Assembly: GCA_964577625.1 (NCBI GenBank)
Contig: CAZNZP010000014.1
Location: 1 to 15,395 of the forward strand
DNA length: 15,395 nucleotides
Source of the DNA: UBA5272 sp964577625
Lineage (GTDB): Bacteria; Patescibacteriota; Minisyncoccia; Phycocordibacterales; UBA5272
Direction: 5' to 3'
Shown here: positions 1-6,426 of the stretch, in pieces
Position numbering within the stretch: position 1 is the first letter of the stretch
How the letters are laid out: each line of letters starts with the position of its first letter
Translations under genes and position numbers: made by a program
Notes under the pieces: generated by a model
Told to the model about the DNA's origin: nothing
The model's database searches: none
The model's input: the letters and a program-made list of their open reading frames with translations, nothing else

Positions 1-58
1 AAAACCTCTTTTAGAATCTTCAAAAGTATTAACTTCAAAATAATTTAATCCAAAATAC

Positions 59-87
59 TTGCATAATTTTTAGAAAAGAAGTATACT
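59..87 (+). promoter_or_regulatory. Predicted rpoD promoter
   Basis: A -35-like TTGCAT (59-64) is separated by 17 bases from TATACT (82-87), which matches five of six bases of the -10 consensus. Transcription would start near base 94, leaving about 60 nt of leader before the chosen rpoD start. The leader contains a short GC-richer stretch (about 101-122) of unknown meaning. Bases 1-58 hold no gene I can support. Promoter placement is by eye. Confidence 0.45.
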
Positions 88-156
88 ATAAAAAACTTGA
101 CAAGAGCGTGTTCGGGGTTGCGATTTTATAAATTTTTAGTAAATAAAATATTTTAC

Positions 157-1671
157 ATGAAAAAAACTTCAAAAAAAACCGTCTCAAAAAAGAAGGTTAT
201 TACAAAATCAAAAATTAAACCTTCTACCACTCAAAAAAAGAAGACAATTACTAAACCTACCACTAAAAAAATAACAAAAACTAAAGCTACAAAAACCACA
301 AAAAAAATTATAAAAAAAGCTCCAGCAAAAACTAAGAAAGTTGTTGCTAAAAAATTAGTTAAAAAAACCACTTCAAAAAAGGTGGCTATTAAAGATAGAA
401 ATAAAAAAACTAAAACTAATAAAATTCCAGCTAGAAAATTTATTGATATGAGATCTCTTTCAGCCAAAGAAAAAATTGAAGAGAAAAAAAGAAGAGAAAT
501 AAAAAATGCAAAAGATAAGAAAGAGAGACAAAAAAGAATAGAAAAAAATAAAGCCAAACTAGAAAGAGAGAGCAAGAAAAAGGGAAAAGTAAAAACCAAA
601 TTAACTAAATCTCAAGAGGATAGACTGGAAAGAGAAAATGAGATTATTAGAAAAGGAAAAGAAAGAGGTTTTATTACTTATGATGATATTATTAAAATTT
701 TCCCAGATTTGGAAAGGGATATATCTTATTTGGATGAGCTCTATGAAAAACTCTCTATAGCCGGAGTAGATGTGCTTGATGGGAGCAATCTTTTGGATAT
801 GGATGAAGATATAAATAAGCTCGGCGGAGATGAATCTGGGAGAGATAGTATTCAAATTTATTTAAAAGAAATTGGACAATATCCACTTCTTACTTCTGAA
901 GAAGAAAAAGAGCTAGCTAAAAGAATTGAGATGGGTGACGAAGAGGCAAAAAGTATTCTAATGAAATCTAATCTTAGACTAGTAGTAACTTTCGCTAAAA
1001 AGTACGTTGGTAGAAGTCCAAATCTTACTTTACTTGACCTTATTCAAGAAGGAAATCTTGGTCTTTATAAAGCTGTAGAAAAATATGACTTTAGTAAAGG
1101 TTATAAGTTTTCAACTTATGCATGTTGGTGGATTCGTCAAGGTATTACTCGTGCCTTAGCTGACCAGTCTCGTACTATTCGTATTCCAGTGCATATGGTG
1201 GAAACTATTGCTAAATACAAACAAGTTTTAAGAAGACTTTCTCAAGATCTTGGTCGTGAGCCATTGTCTGAAGAGATTGCAGATGAAATGGGAGTAGATG
1301 TGGAAAAGATTCATGTAATAGAAAATATTGACCAAGAGACACTTTCTCTTGAAAAACCAACGGGAGACGATGATGATAAGTCATCTTTAGGAGAGTTTGT
1401 TTTTGATGATAAAATTTTATCTCCAGATCAAGAAGCGAGTCGTAGAATTTTGGCTGATCAGATAAACGAGATTCTTATGGATCTTTCTGAAAAAGAAAGA
1501 AAAATTGTAGAAATGAGAAATGGTCTCGGAATTTATAATGGGGTGATGCATACACTGGAAGAGGTAGGGGAAGAATTTCAGGTGACTCGTGAAAGAATTC
1601 GTCAAATTGAAGCAAAAGTTCACGAGAAGATTCGTGATCACGAAAAATCTTATCGTCTTAAAAATTTCTAA
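157..1671 (+). CDS. rpoD: Primary RNA polymerase sigma factor (RpoD/SigA) with lysine-rich N-terminal extension
   Basis: This is the housekeeping sigma factor that directs core RNA polymerase to -10/-35 promoters. The protein has 504 residues. Residues 1 to about 160 are low-complexity and extremely rich in Lys and Thr. A region 1.1-like segment follows (about 164-208, with GFITYDDI and FPDLE), then region 1.2 (about 227-262), region 2 (about 265-344, with LDLIQEGNLGL and the 2.4 motif YACWWIRQGITRAL), region 3 (IPVHMVE, 343-349) and region 4, whose helix-turn-helix ends in TRERIRQIEAK (about 466-493). Regions 2 and 4 are near-canonical and leave no doubt about the family. A reading frame opens at a TTG at 97, but that codon lies inside a TTGACA and close to the predicted transcription start, so ATG 157 is preferred. 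No Shine-Dalgarno sequence precedes either start. A terminator follows 15 bases after the stop. Confidence 0.97.
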   Translation: MKKTSKKTVSKKKVITKSKIKPSTTQKKKTITKPTTKKITKTKATKTTKKIIKKAPAKTKKVVAKKLVKKTTSKKVAIKDRNKKTKTNKIPARKFIDMRSLSAKEKIEEKKRREIKNAKDKKERQKRIEKNKAKLERESKKKGKVKTKLTKSQEDRLERENEIIRKGKERGFITYDDIIKIFPDLERDISYLDELYEKLSIAGVDVLDGSNLLDMDEDINKLGGDESGRDSIQIYLKEIGQYPLLTSEEEKELAKRIEMGDEEAKSILMKSNLRLVVTFAKKYVGRSPNLTLLDLIQEGNLGLYKAVEKYDFSKGYKFSTYACWWIRQGITRALADQSRTIRIPVHMVETIAKYKQVLRRLSQDLGREPLSEEIADEMGVDVEKIHVIENIDQETLSLEKPTGDDDDKSSLGEFVFDDKILSPDQEASRRILADQINEILMDLSEKERKIVEMRNGLGIYNGVMHTLEEVGEEFQVTRERIRQIEAKVHEKIRDHEKSYRLKNF

Positions 1672-1686
1672 AATTCTAATAAAAAT

Positions 1687-1715
1687 AAACCGACCTCTTA
1701 AGAAGTCGGTTTTTA
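1687..1715. terminator. Bidirectional Rho-independent terminator between rpoD and the small membrane gene
   Basis: A near-perfect inverted repeat (AAACCGACCTCTT against AAGAAGTCGGTTT, one mismatch) is followed by a T-run on the plus strand and by T-rich sequence on the minus strand. It sits between two converging genes and should end both transcripts. Confidence 0.85.
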
Positions 1716-1719
1716 TTCA

Positions 1720-1899
1720 TTAAAATTTTGGTTTCTTTCCTGTTAGAATCCAATAAAATCCAATAGCTATAGGTATTAAAAGTATACCTCCAATCGGCAG
1801 AATAAGTTTATCTACCAGAGTGTAGGAAATTTCTATATTCCTTAAGAAATATACTCCTAAAACTGTAAGGATAACTATTATCCATAAAATTTTTTTCAT
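1720..1899 (-). CDS. Small membrane protein of 59 residues, unknown function
   Basis: I do not recognise this protein. It begins MKKILWIIVILTVLGVYFL, a short basic N-terminus followed by a hydrophobic helix (about 4-19). A polar middle leads to a second hydrophobic helix (about 32-52, LILPIGGILLIPIAIGFYW), and the protein ends in a lysine-rich tail (GKKPKF). It is probably an inner-membrane protein with two spanning segments; the first could instead act as a signal anchor. Support that it is a real gene: a good promoter (TTGACA, 17 bases, TATCAT) lies just upstream, the frame fills the gap exactly, and a bidirectional terminator closes it. It is divergent from obg and convergent with rpoD. 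No Shine-Dalgarno sequence is visible. No function can be assigned. Confidence 0.7.
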   Translation of the reverse strand: MKKILWIIVILTVLGVYFLRNIEISYTLVDKLILPIGGILLIPIAIGFYWILTGKKPKF

Positions 1900-1933
1900 T
1901 TTTTTAAAATTTTAAATGTCCAATACTATCAAT

Positions 1934-1962
1934 ATGATATCATTTTTATAAGTATTTGTCAA
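1934..1962 (-). promoter_or_regulatory. Predicted promoter of the 59-residue membrane protein gene
   Basis: On the minus strand there is a perfect -35 TTGACA (1962-1957), a 17-base spacer and a -10 TATCAT (1939-1934). The -10 is preceded by TGA, giving an extended -10. Transcription would start near 1927, about 28 nt before the ATG. This is one of the two best -35 matches seen in the window. Confidence 0.65.
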
Positions 1963-2004
1963 TATTTAAAAAACCTTTATTTTATAGTATTATTTTAGAA
2001 AAAT

Positions 2005-3024
2005 ATGTTAATAGATCATACAATTTTAAATGTCAAAGCTGGAAACGGTGGTGATGGAGTAGTTCGCTGGAGAAGGGAAAAGGGTATTCCTTATGGTGGA
2101 CCAGCTGGTGGTGACGGAGGTAAAGGCGGAGATGTGTATTTGCGTGTAGTACAAGATATTCAAGCTTTGGATGATTACAAAAATAAAAAAGACTGGGCGG
2201 CAGAAAATGGTGAAGCTGGTAAAAAAAGAAGTATGCACGGACATGGGGCAGAAGATTTGTATTTAAGAATCCCGGCAGGATCCATAGTTTACAATAAGAC
2301 TTATGATATCAAATACGAATGTGATAAAGTCGGAGAAGAGATTTTGATTTTACGAGGAGGTAAAGGTGGATTAGGAAACGAAAACTTCAAAACTTCTACC
2401 AATCAAGCCCCAGAGCAATTTACTAAAGGAGATAGGGGAGAAGACGCAGTTTTGGAGATAGAATTAAAACTTATAGCTGACGCTGGTCTTATTGGTCTTC
2501 CAAATGCTGGTAAAAGTTCACTTTTGAATGCTCTCACGAATAGTAGGGCAAAAATTGGTAATTATCCTTTTACTACTCTTGAGCCAAATCTCGGAGCGTA
2601 TAAAAAGTTTATCTTAGCAGATATTCCTGGGCTTATTGATGGTGCTAGTGAAGGAAAAGGGCTTGGTTATAAGTTTTTGAAACATATTTCTCGCACCAAG
2701 ATTTTATTTCATTTGGTCTCAACAGAAAATGAGGATATAAAATTAGCTTATAACACCATTAGAGAAGAGTTGAAAAATTATGACAAAAAAAATGAAGAAA
2801 ATGATCTTTTAACTACTAAAAACAATGAGCTCTCTAAGAAAAAAGAAATAATCATTCTTTCCAAAATTGATGAAGTAAAAGATAAGAAAGGGTTGGATAA
2901 AAAAGTTTCTGATTTAGCAAAAGTTTCTAAACAAAAGAAAAGTGATATCATTTTACTTTCACTTTTTGACGATGAATCAGTAAAAGATTTTGAAAAGAAA
3001 TTAGAGAGAATATTAACAGAGTAA
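2005..3024 (+). CDS. obg: Obg/CgtA-family GTPase, ribosome assembly
   Basis: Obg is an essential GTPase that binds the large ribosomal subunit precursor and links ribosome assembly to growth state. The protein has 339 residues. The glycine-rich Obg fold occupies about 1-157 (KAGNGGDGVVRWRREKG and GGPAGGDGGKGGD are diagnostic). The G domain follows with G1 GLPNAGKS (164-171), the G2 Thr in NYPFTT (about 190) and G3 DIPG (206-209). G4 reads SKID (286-289) rather than the usual NKxD, and G5 (about 317-322) lacks the usual SA motif. A lysine- and asparagine-rich stretch (about 250-280) precedes G4. The optional C-terminal OCT domain is absent. A possible weak promoter is TTGTCA (1956-1961) with TATAGT (1983-1988), but the spacing is poor. 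There is no Shine-Dalgarno sequence. The gene ends 2 bases from the end of the convergent gatB. Confidence 0.96.
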   Translation: MLIDHTILNVKAGNGGDGVVRWRREKGIPYGGPAGGDGGKGGDVYLRVVQDIQALDDYKNKKDWAAENGEAGKKRSMHGHGAEDLYLRIPAGSIVYNKTYDIKYECDKVGEEILILRGGKGGLGNENFKTSTNQAPEQFTKGDRGEDAVLEIELKLIADAGLIGLPNAGKSSLLNALTNSRAKIGNYPFTTLEPNLGAYKKFILADIPGLIDGASEGKGLGYKFLKHISRTKILFHLVSTENEDIKLAYNTIREELKNYDKKNEENDLLTTKNNELSKKKEIIILSKIDEVKDKKGLDKKVSDLAKVSKQKKSDIILLSLFDDESVKDFEKKLERILTE

Positions 3025-3026
3025 AA

Positions 3027-4532
3027 TTATCTACTTTTCTCTTTTATAATTTCTGTAAACATTTGAGGATTACCAGAACCTTTAGATTCTTTCATGGCTT
3101 GTCCTACGAAAAACATAATAAGCTTATCGTTTCCGAGTTTTAAAGCGTCCCATTGATCAGGATTATTGGTTATCACAGTATCAATTATCTTTTCTAGACT
3201 CTCTTTATCATTTTTTTGAATCAGACCTTTCATCTCAGCTATTTCTCTTGCACTCATATCATTTTCTGCCATTTCAAGCATTTTCTCATTAGATAATTCA
3301 GTCATGATGAAAGTGATTAAATCTTTTGCACCACGGCTGGAAAGTTCATTATTTGAAATCATTTCCATAATATCTACAAAATCTTCTTCGTCTACAAAAT
3401 GGACTAGACTATTTTCAGCTTCCTTTTGTAAAATTGCTGACACATCCACAGAGATATAGTTTACCGCTAAATTGATTAACTGATTAATTTTTTCTTTAGA
3501 TAAATCACGATTTTCAATTTCTTCTTTTACTTTATCAAAATATTTAAAGAGAGTGGTATTGTTTAAAAGTAATTCAATATATTCATCTTTCACACCAGCT
3601 TCACTAAGATTTTTTCTAATCTCAGGAAGTCTTTCCGGTAAAGCTTCTTCAAGAGTTTTCAAATCAAAAAGAGAATGTAAAAAGAGTTTTGGTAGATCTG
3701 GATCTGGGAAATATTTATAATCATTAGCAGATTCTTTTTTTCTTTGAGAAACTGTAATTCTTTTATTCTCTTCAAAGCCGCGCGTCTCTTGGACTATTTC
3801 ATCTTTTTTTTCAGCTTCATTTAATTCAATATGTCTTTTCGCTTCATAACGTACAGAATCTTCTACAGATTTAAAAGAATTAATATTTTTAACTTCTACT
3901 TTGGTACCATATTTATTTTTATCTTGGGAGACAGAAAGATTGACTTCAATTCTCATTTGCCCTTTACTCATCTCAGCTTCACTAGCATCTAAAGTTCTTA
4001 AAATGAGTTGCAATTCTTTTGCGAAGTCACTACAAGCTTTAGCGGCTATTTCAATATCTTCAAAAGTCTGTGGCTCAGTCACTAGCTCCATCAAAGGTAC
4101 TCCAGAACGATTGAAGTCTATGAGGGTATGATCTCCTTGATCGTGAGTAGATTTAGCCGTGTCTTCTTCAAGATGAATTCTAGTGAGGGGCCAATCATTT
4201 ATTTTTCCATTTGAGACAATAGGATATTTATACTGAGTGAGTTGATAAGCTTTTGGTATATCTGGATAAAAATAATGTTTTCTGTCCCATTCGGTAAAGT
4301 CGGCAATATCGGCTCCAATATAGAGACCGATTTCAATCATTTTTTTAATAGCTTCTTTATTTAAAGTAGGGAGAGTGCCTGGATGGGCCATACAAATAGG
4401 GCAGACATTTTTGTTTGGGGAGTCTTCTAGAGGCACATTGGCACAAGAACAAAACATTTTACTGTTTGTCTTTAGCTCCGCATGTATTTCAAGCCCAATT
4501 GTTATATAGTATTTTCCTTCTTTATTTTCCAT
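3027..4532 (-). CDS. gatB: Aspartyl/glutamyl-tRNA(Asn/Gln) amidotransferase subunit B
   Basis: GatB is the kinase/tRNA-binding subunit of GatCAB, which phosphorylates and then amidates Glu-tRNA(Gln) or Asp-tRNA(Asn) in the cytoplasm. The protein has 501 residues, slightly longer than usual. Near the start is GLEIHAEL, then a zinc-type cysteine set (Cys28, Cys30, Cys44, Cys47). The signature segments DRKHYFYPDIPKAYQLTQ (about 83-100) and DFNRSGVPLMELVTEP (about 139-154) are present. The last ~145 residues are the helical YqeY-like tail domain. The ATG lies 2 bases after the miaA stop, so it is the last gene of the sanA-like/miaA/gatB cluster. A minus-strand TGCTATAAT just upstream, inside the end of miaA, may also give it its own promoter. 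Partners gatA and gatC are not in the window. Confidence 0.97.
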   Translation of the reverse strand: MENKEGKYYITIGLEIHAELKTNSKMFCSCANVPLEDSPNKNVCPICMAHPGTLPTLNKEAIKKMIEIGLYIGADIADFTEWDRKHYFYPDIPKAYQLTQYKYPIVSNGKINDWPLTRIHLEEDTAKSTHDQGDHTLIDFNRSGVPLMELVTEPQTFEDIEIAAKACSDFAKELQLILRTLDASEAEMSKGQMRIEVNLSVSQDKNKYGTKVEVKNINSFKSVEDSVRYEAKRHIELNEAEKKDEIVQETRGFEENKRITVSQRKKESANDYKYFPDPDLPKLFLHSLFDLKTLEEALPERLPEIRKNLSEAGVKDEYIELLLNNTTLFKYFDKVKEEIENRDLSKEKINQLINLAVNYISVDVSAILQKEAENSLVHFVDEEDFVDIMEMISNNELSSRGAKDLITFIMTELSNEKMLEMAENDMSAREIAEMKGLIQKNDKESLEKIIDTVITNNPDQWDALKLGNDKLIMFFVGQAMKESKGSGNPQMFTEIIKEKSR

Positions 4533-4534
4533 AA

Positions 4535-5464
4535 TTATTTTGAGATTATAGCATTTTTATACCTCTTGTTCCACAAAATTTGCCGTTTGGCGAATTGCCA
4601 TATTTTATTCTGAAGAGTCTCAATCATTTGCTCACAAGTGAGGTCTCCATGGAGATACATGGTCACATATTTATATTCTAGTCCAAGTGAAAGCAGCCAT
4701 TCATCAGAGAGTTTAAGCTTATCTCTTAAAAATTTAATTTCATTTACTAGATTATTTTTACCTTTTCCTTCTAGTCTTCTTTTTAGTCTTAAATTTATTC
4801 TCTCACGTAATTCTTCATTACTTTTTTCTATAAAAATAAATTCTGGTTCGTATTTTAATTCTGTGTTTCTTTTAGAGATTTCTGGTTTATTGTTTTCTAA
4901 TTTTTTACCTTCTAAAATCTCTATTATTCTGATTAGTCTTCTTTTATTATTTCTTTCACTTGGATTTTCATTTTTTGTAAGCTCTAAATATTTTTCTTTA
5001 TTTAGTTTTTTAATTCTAGCTAATAAACTTTTTAAATCTTCTTTTTCTAGTTCAGCGCGAAGGAGGGGATTTGGTTTGGCATTTTTTGGTAGACCATAAA
5101 GTATAGCGTCAATATAAAGTCCTGTCCCTCCACAAATAATGGGAGTCTTCTTTTTCTTCAAAATCTCTTTAATAGCTTTATTGGCATATTTTAAATAATC
5201 ATTTACAGAAAAGCTTTGATATTTTTTGTGATAGTTTTTAGAATATTTTTCAGGATCAATAATATCAAGACAATAATGTTTTACTCCTCGCATTTCTTTT
5301 TTAGTAATTTTTCCAGAACCAATATCAAAATATTTATAAACCTGACGAGAATCAGCAGAAACAATTTCTCCTTTAACTTTTTTAGCAAGTTCTACAGCCA
5401 CATCACTTTTTCCGCTGGCTGTAGGACCAATAATTACATAGATTTTAGGTAAAGATTTTTTCAT
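4535..5464 (-). CDS. miaA: tRNA dimethylallyltransferase (A37 isopentenylation)
   Basis: MiaA transfers a dimethylallyl group to N6 of adenosine 37 in tRNAs that read codons starting with U and have the A36-A37-A38 sequence. The protein has 309 residues, typical for the family. It has the P-loop GPTASGKS (13-20), DSRQVY (38-43, the counterpart of the family's DSxQ(V/I)Y, with the catalytic Asp), GGTGLYIDA (112-120) and the C-terminal FAKRQILWNKRY (291-302). The ATG is 5 bases downstream of the stop of the SanA-like gene, and gatB starts 2 bases after its stop, so the three genes are probably cotranscribed. The cluster begins next to a tRNA-Leu(CAA) that is itself an expected MiaA substrate. 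miaB is not in the window. Confidence 0.96.
   Translation of the reverse strand: MKKSLPKIYVIIGPTASGKSDVAVELAKKVKGEIVSADSRQVYKYFDIGSGKITKKEMRGVKHYCLDIIDPEKYSKNYHKKYQSFSVNDYLKYANKAIKEILKKKKTPIICGGTGLYIDAILYGLPKNAKPNPLLRAELEKEDLKSLLARIKKLNKEKYLELTKNENPSERNNKRRLIRIIEILEGKKLENNKPEISKRNTELKYEPEFIFIEKSNEELRERINLRLKRRLEGKGKNNLVNEIKFLRDKLKLSDEWLLSLGLEYKYVTMYLHGDLTCEQMIETLQNKIWQFAKRQILWNKRYKNAIISK
4545..4553 (-). promoter_or_regulatory. Possible internal extended -10 promoter for gatB
   Basis: The minus strand reads TGCTATAAT, a perfect extended -10, embedded in the last codons of miaA. Only 12 bases separate it from the gatB ATG, so a transcript from it would have a leader of about 6 nt. No clear -35 is seen. 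It could be chance, because the bases also encode Ala-Ile-Ile. Confidence 0.4.
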
Positions 5465-5469
5465 AAATT

Positions 5470-6195
5470 CTAATCTTCTAAAATCAATCTTTTAAAGCCA
5501 TCAATTTTTTCATTTTCAATTTCTATTTGATTGCCTAAAATAGCTGGGCGTTTATTAGTGAGAATATCATAAACCGCTAAATCTCTAGCTAAAATTTCTC
5601 TTAAAAATGTCTTACTATTCACATAAATATTATCTGTAAATTTATCAAAAGGATATTTTGCATTATAAGCTATAGCATTAATACCATTTTTTCTAGCAAT
5701 AAAGATGGCTCTTTCATTATGGAATTTTTGAGAGATGATAGTGATATCTTCTTGATTAAAAACCTCGTTACTTCTGAGGACTGAGTCAAGAGTTCTTCTG
5801 CCAGCATAATCTGAAACAATAGCGTTTTCATCTACATTTAATTTTAAAAGATAATTGCGCATATATTTTGGCTCATTGTAGGCAACAGTTCTATTATCTC
5901 CAGAGACAATAGCATAATCTATTTTTTCCGCATCAAGTAGATCTTTAGTAGCAGTCATGCGACTAATAAAAAATAAATTCAATCCTCCAGAATTGGTAAC
6001 AGGGGAAGTGCCTAGTACAAGCCCAGCTTTATTTTTTGGAATAGAGTTTATATCAGAATAGATAAAACTTTTAGAATAATCTGCAATATAAAAATAAATA
6101 ATTAAAGAAATAATTATAAATATAATAAAAAATATTATTGCTACTAAAATTATTTTCCAAAGCCATTTTCTAGCTTTTGCCCAACTACTTTTCAT
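5470..6195 (-). CDS. SanA/YdcF-type (DUF218) membrane-anchored protein
   Basis: The protein has 241 residues. A basic N-terminus is followed by one strong hydrophobic helix (about 13-38). The rest is a soluble domain of the SanA/ElyC/YdcF (DUF218) family, with GLVLGTSP (58-65), AIVSGDN (95-101), AGRRTLDSV (131-139) and IISQKFHNERAIFIAR (about 153-168). The family is linked to envelope integrity and antibiotic exclusion in other bacteria, but its reaction is not settled. The domain probably faces outward. The frame extends upstream to an ATG at 6321, but that would run through the tRNA-Leu gene. The MKSSWAK start at 6195 is preferred because the anchor helix follows it and an extended -10 lies just upstream. 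It ends in TAG, 5 bases before miaA. Confidence 0.88.
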   Translation of the reverse strand: MKSSWAKARKWLWKIILVAIIFFIIFIIISLIIYFYIADYSKSFIYSDINSIPKNKAGLVLGTSPVTNSGGLNLFFISRMTATKDLLDAEKIDYAIVSGDNRTVAYNEPKYMRNYLLKLNVDENAIVSDYAGRRTLDSVLRSNEVFNQEDITIISQKFHNERAIFIARKNGINAIAYNAKYPFDKFTDNIYVNSKTFLREILARDLAVYDILTNKRPAILGNQIEIENEKIDGFKRLILED

Positions 6196-6201
6196 AATTA
6201 A

Positions 6202-6230
6202 AATATAGCAATTATTTAGAAAAAAGTCAT
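6202..6230 (-). promoter_or_regulatory. Predicted promoter of the SanA-like/miaA/gatB cluster, near-leaderless
   Basis: The minus strand has ATGACT (6230-6225), a 17-base spacer and TATATT (6207-6202) preceded by TGC, an extended -10. Only 6 bases separate the -10 from the ATG at 6195, so the first transcribed base would be at or within a base or so of the start codon. This also argues against the upstream start inside the tRNA. Confidence 0.5.
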
Positions 6231-6246
6231 TAGAGGGAAATTTTTG

Positions 6247-6327
6247 TGCCGAAGGTGGGACTTGAACCCACAAGCCGTAAGGCATGCGATTTTGAGTCGC
6301 ACGTGTATACCATTCCACCACTTCGGC
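6247..6327 (-). tRNA. tRNA-Leu, anticodon CAA
   Basis: The minus strand folds into a class II tRNA of 81 nt. It has acceptor arms GCCGAAG and CTTCGGC with discriminator A, an anticodon stem TGCGA/TCGCA and loop CTCAAAA (anticodon CAA at 6294-6292, reads UUG). A short variable arm (GCC/GGC with loop TTAC) and T arm GTGGG/CCCAC with loop TTCAAGT complete it. The 3' CCA is not encoded, so it must be added after transcription. A36-A37-A38 are all A, the MiaA recognition context. It lies 51 bases upstream of the SanA-like start on the same strand. Confidence 0.96.
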
Positions 6328-6364
6328 AAGTTTAAATCTTTAATTTGTCTTTAGATTTATCAAC

Positions 6365-6392
6365 AATATATCATATTTTGAAAAATTTTCCA
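6365..6392 (-). promoter_or_regulatory. Predicted promoter of tRNA-Leu
   Basis: The minus strand has TATATT (6370-6365) preceded by TGA (6373-6371), an extended -10. A weak -35 TGGAAA (6392-6387) lies 16 bases upstream. The predicted transcription start is near 6358, giving a leader of about 30 nt before the mature 5' end. It lies back to back with the parB promoter. Confidence 0.45.
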
Positions 6393-6401
6393 TGCTATAA
6401 T
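6393..6401 (+). promoter_or_regulatory. Predicted extended -10 promoter of parB
   Basis: TGCTATAAT is a perfect extended -10 with no convincing -35. Transcription would begin near 6408, about 19 nt before the parB ATG. The upstream part of this promoter overlaps the divergent tRNA-Leu promoter, so the two may compete. Confidence 0.6.
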
Positions 6402-6426
6402 ACTCACATAAATAACCTTTTTAATT

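Noticed and set aside
1..96. Short open stretches at the left edge on both strands
   Set aside because: A plus-strand frame ends at 48, and a minus-strand frame runs off the edge without a start codon. Neither is long enough to support.
97..156. Longer rpoD start at TTG 97
   Set aside because: The TTG belongs to a TTGACA and lies next to the predicted transcription start. The extra 20 residues do not resemble the lysine-rich tail, and a clear ATG follows at 157.
4638..5099. 153-codon frame antisense to miaA and similar antisense frames elsewhere
   Set aside because: These mirror strongly supported genes, give serine- and phenylalanine-rich low-complexity proteins, and have no promoter context.
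6196..6321. Longer start for the SanA-like protein at 6321
   Set aside because: It would translate most of the tRNA-Leu gene. The ATG at 6195 sits directly before the anchor helix and just after an extended -10.
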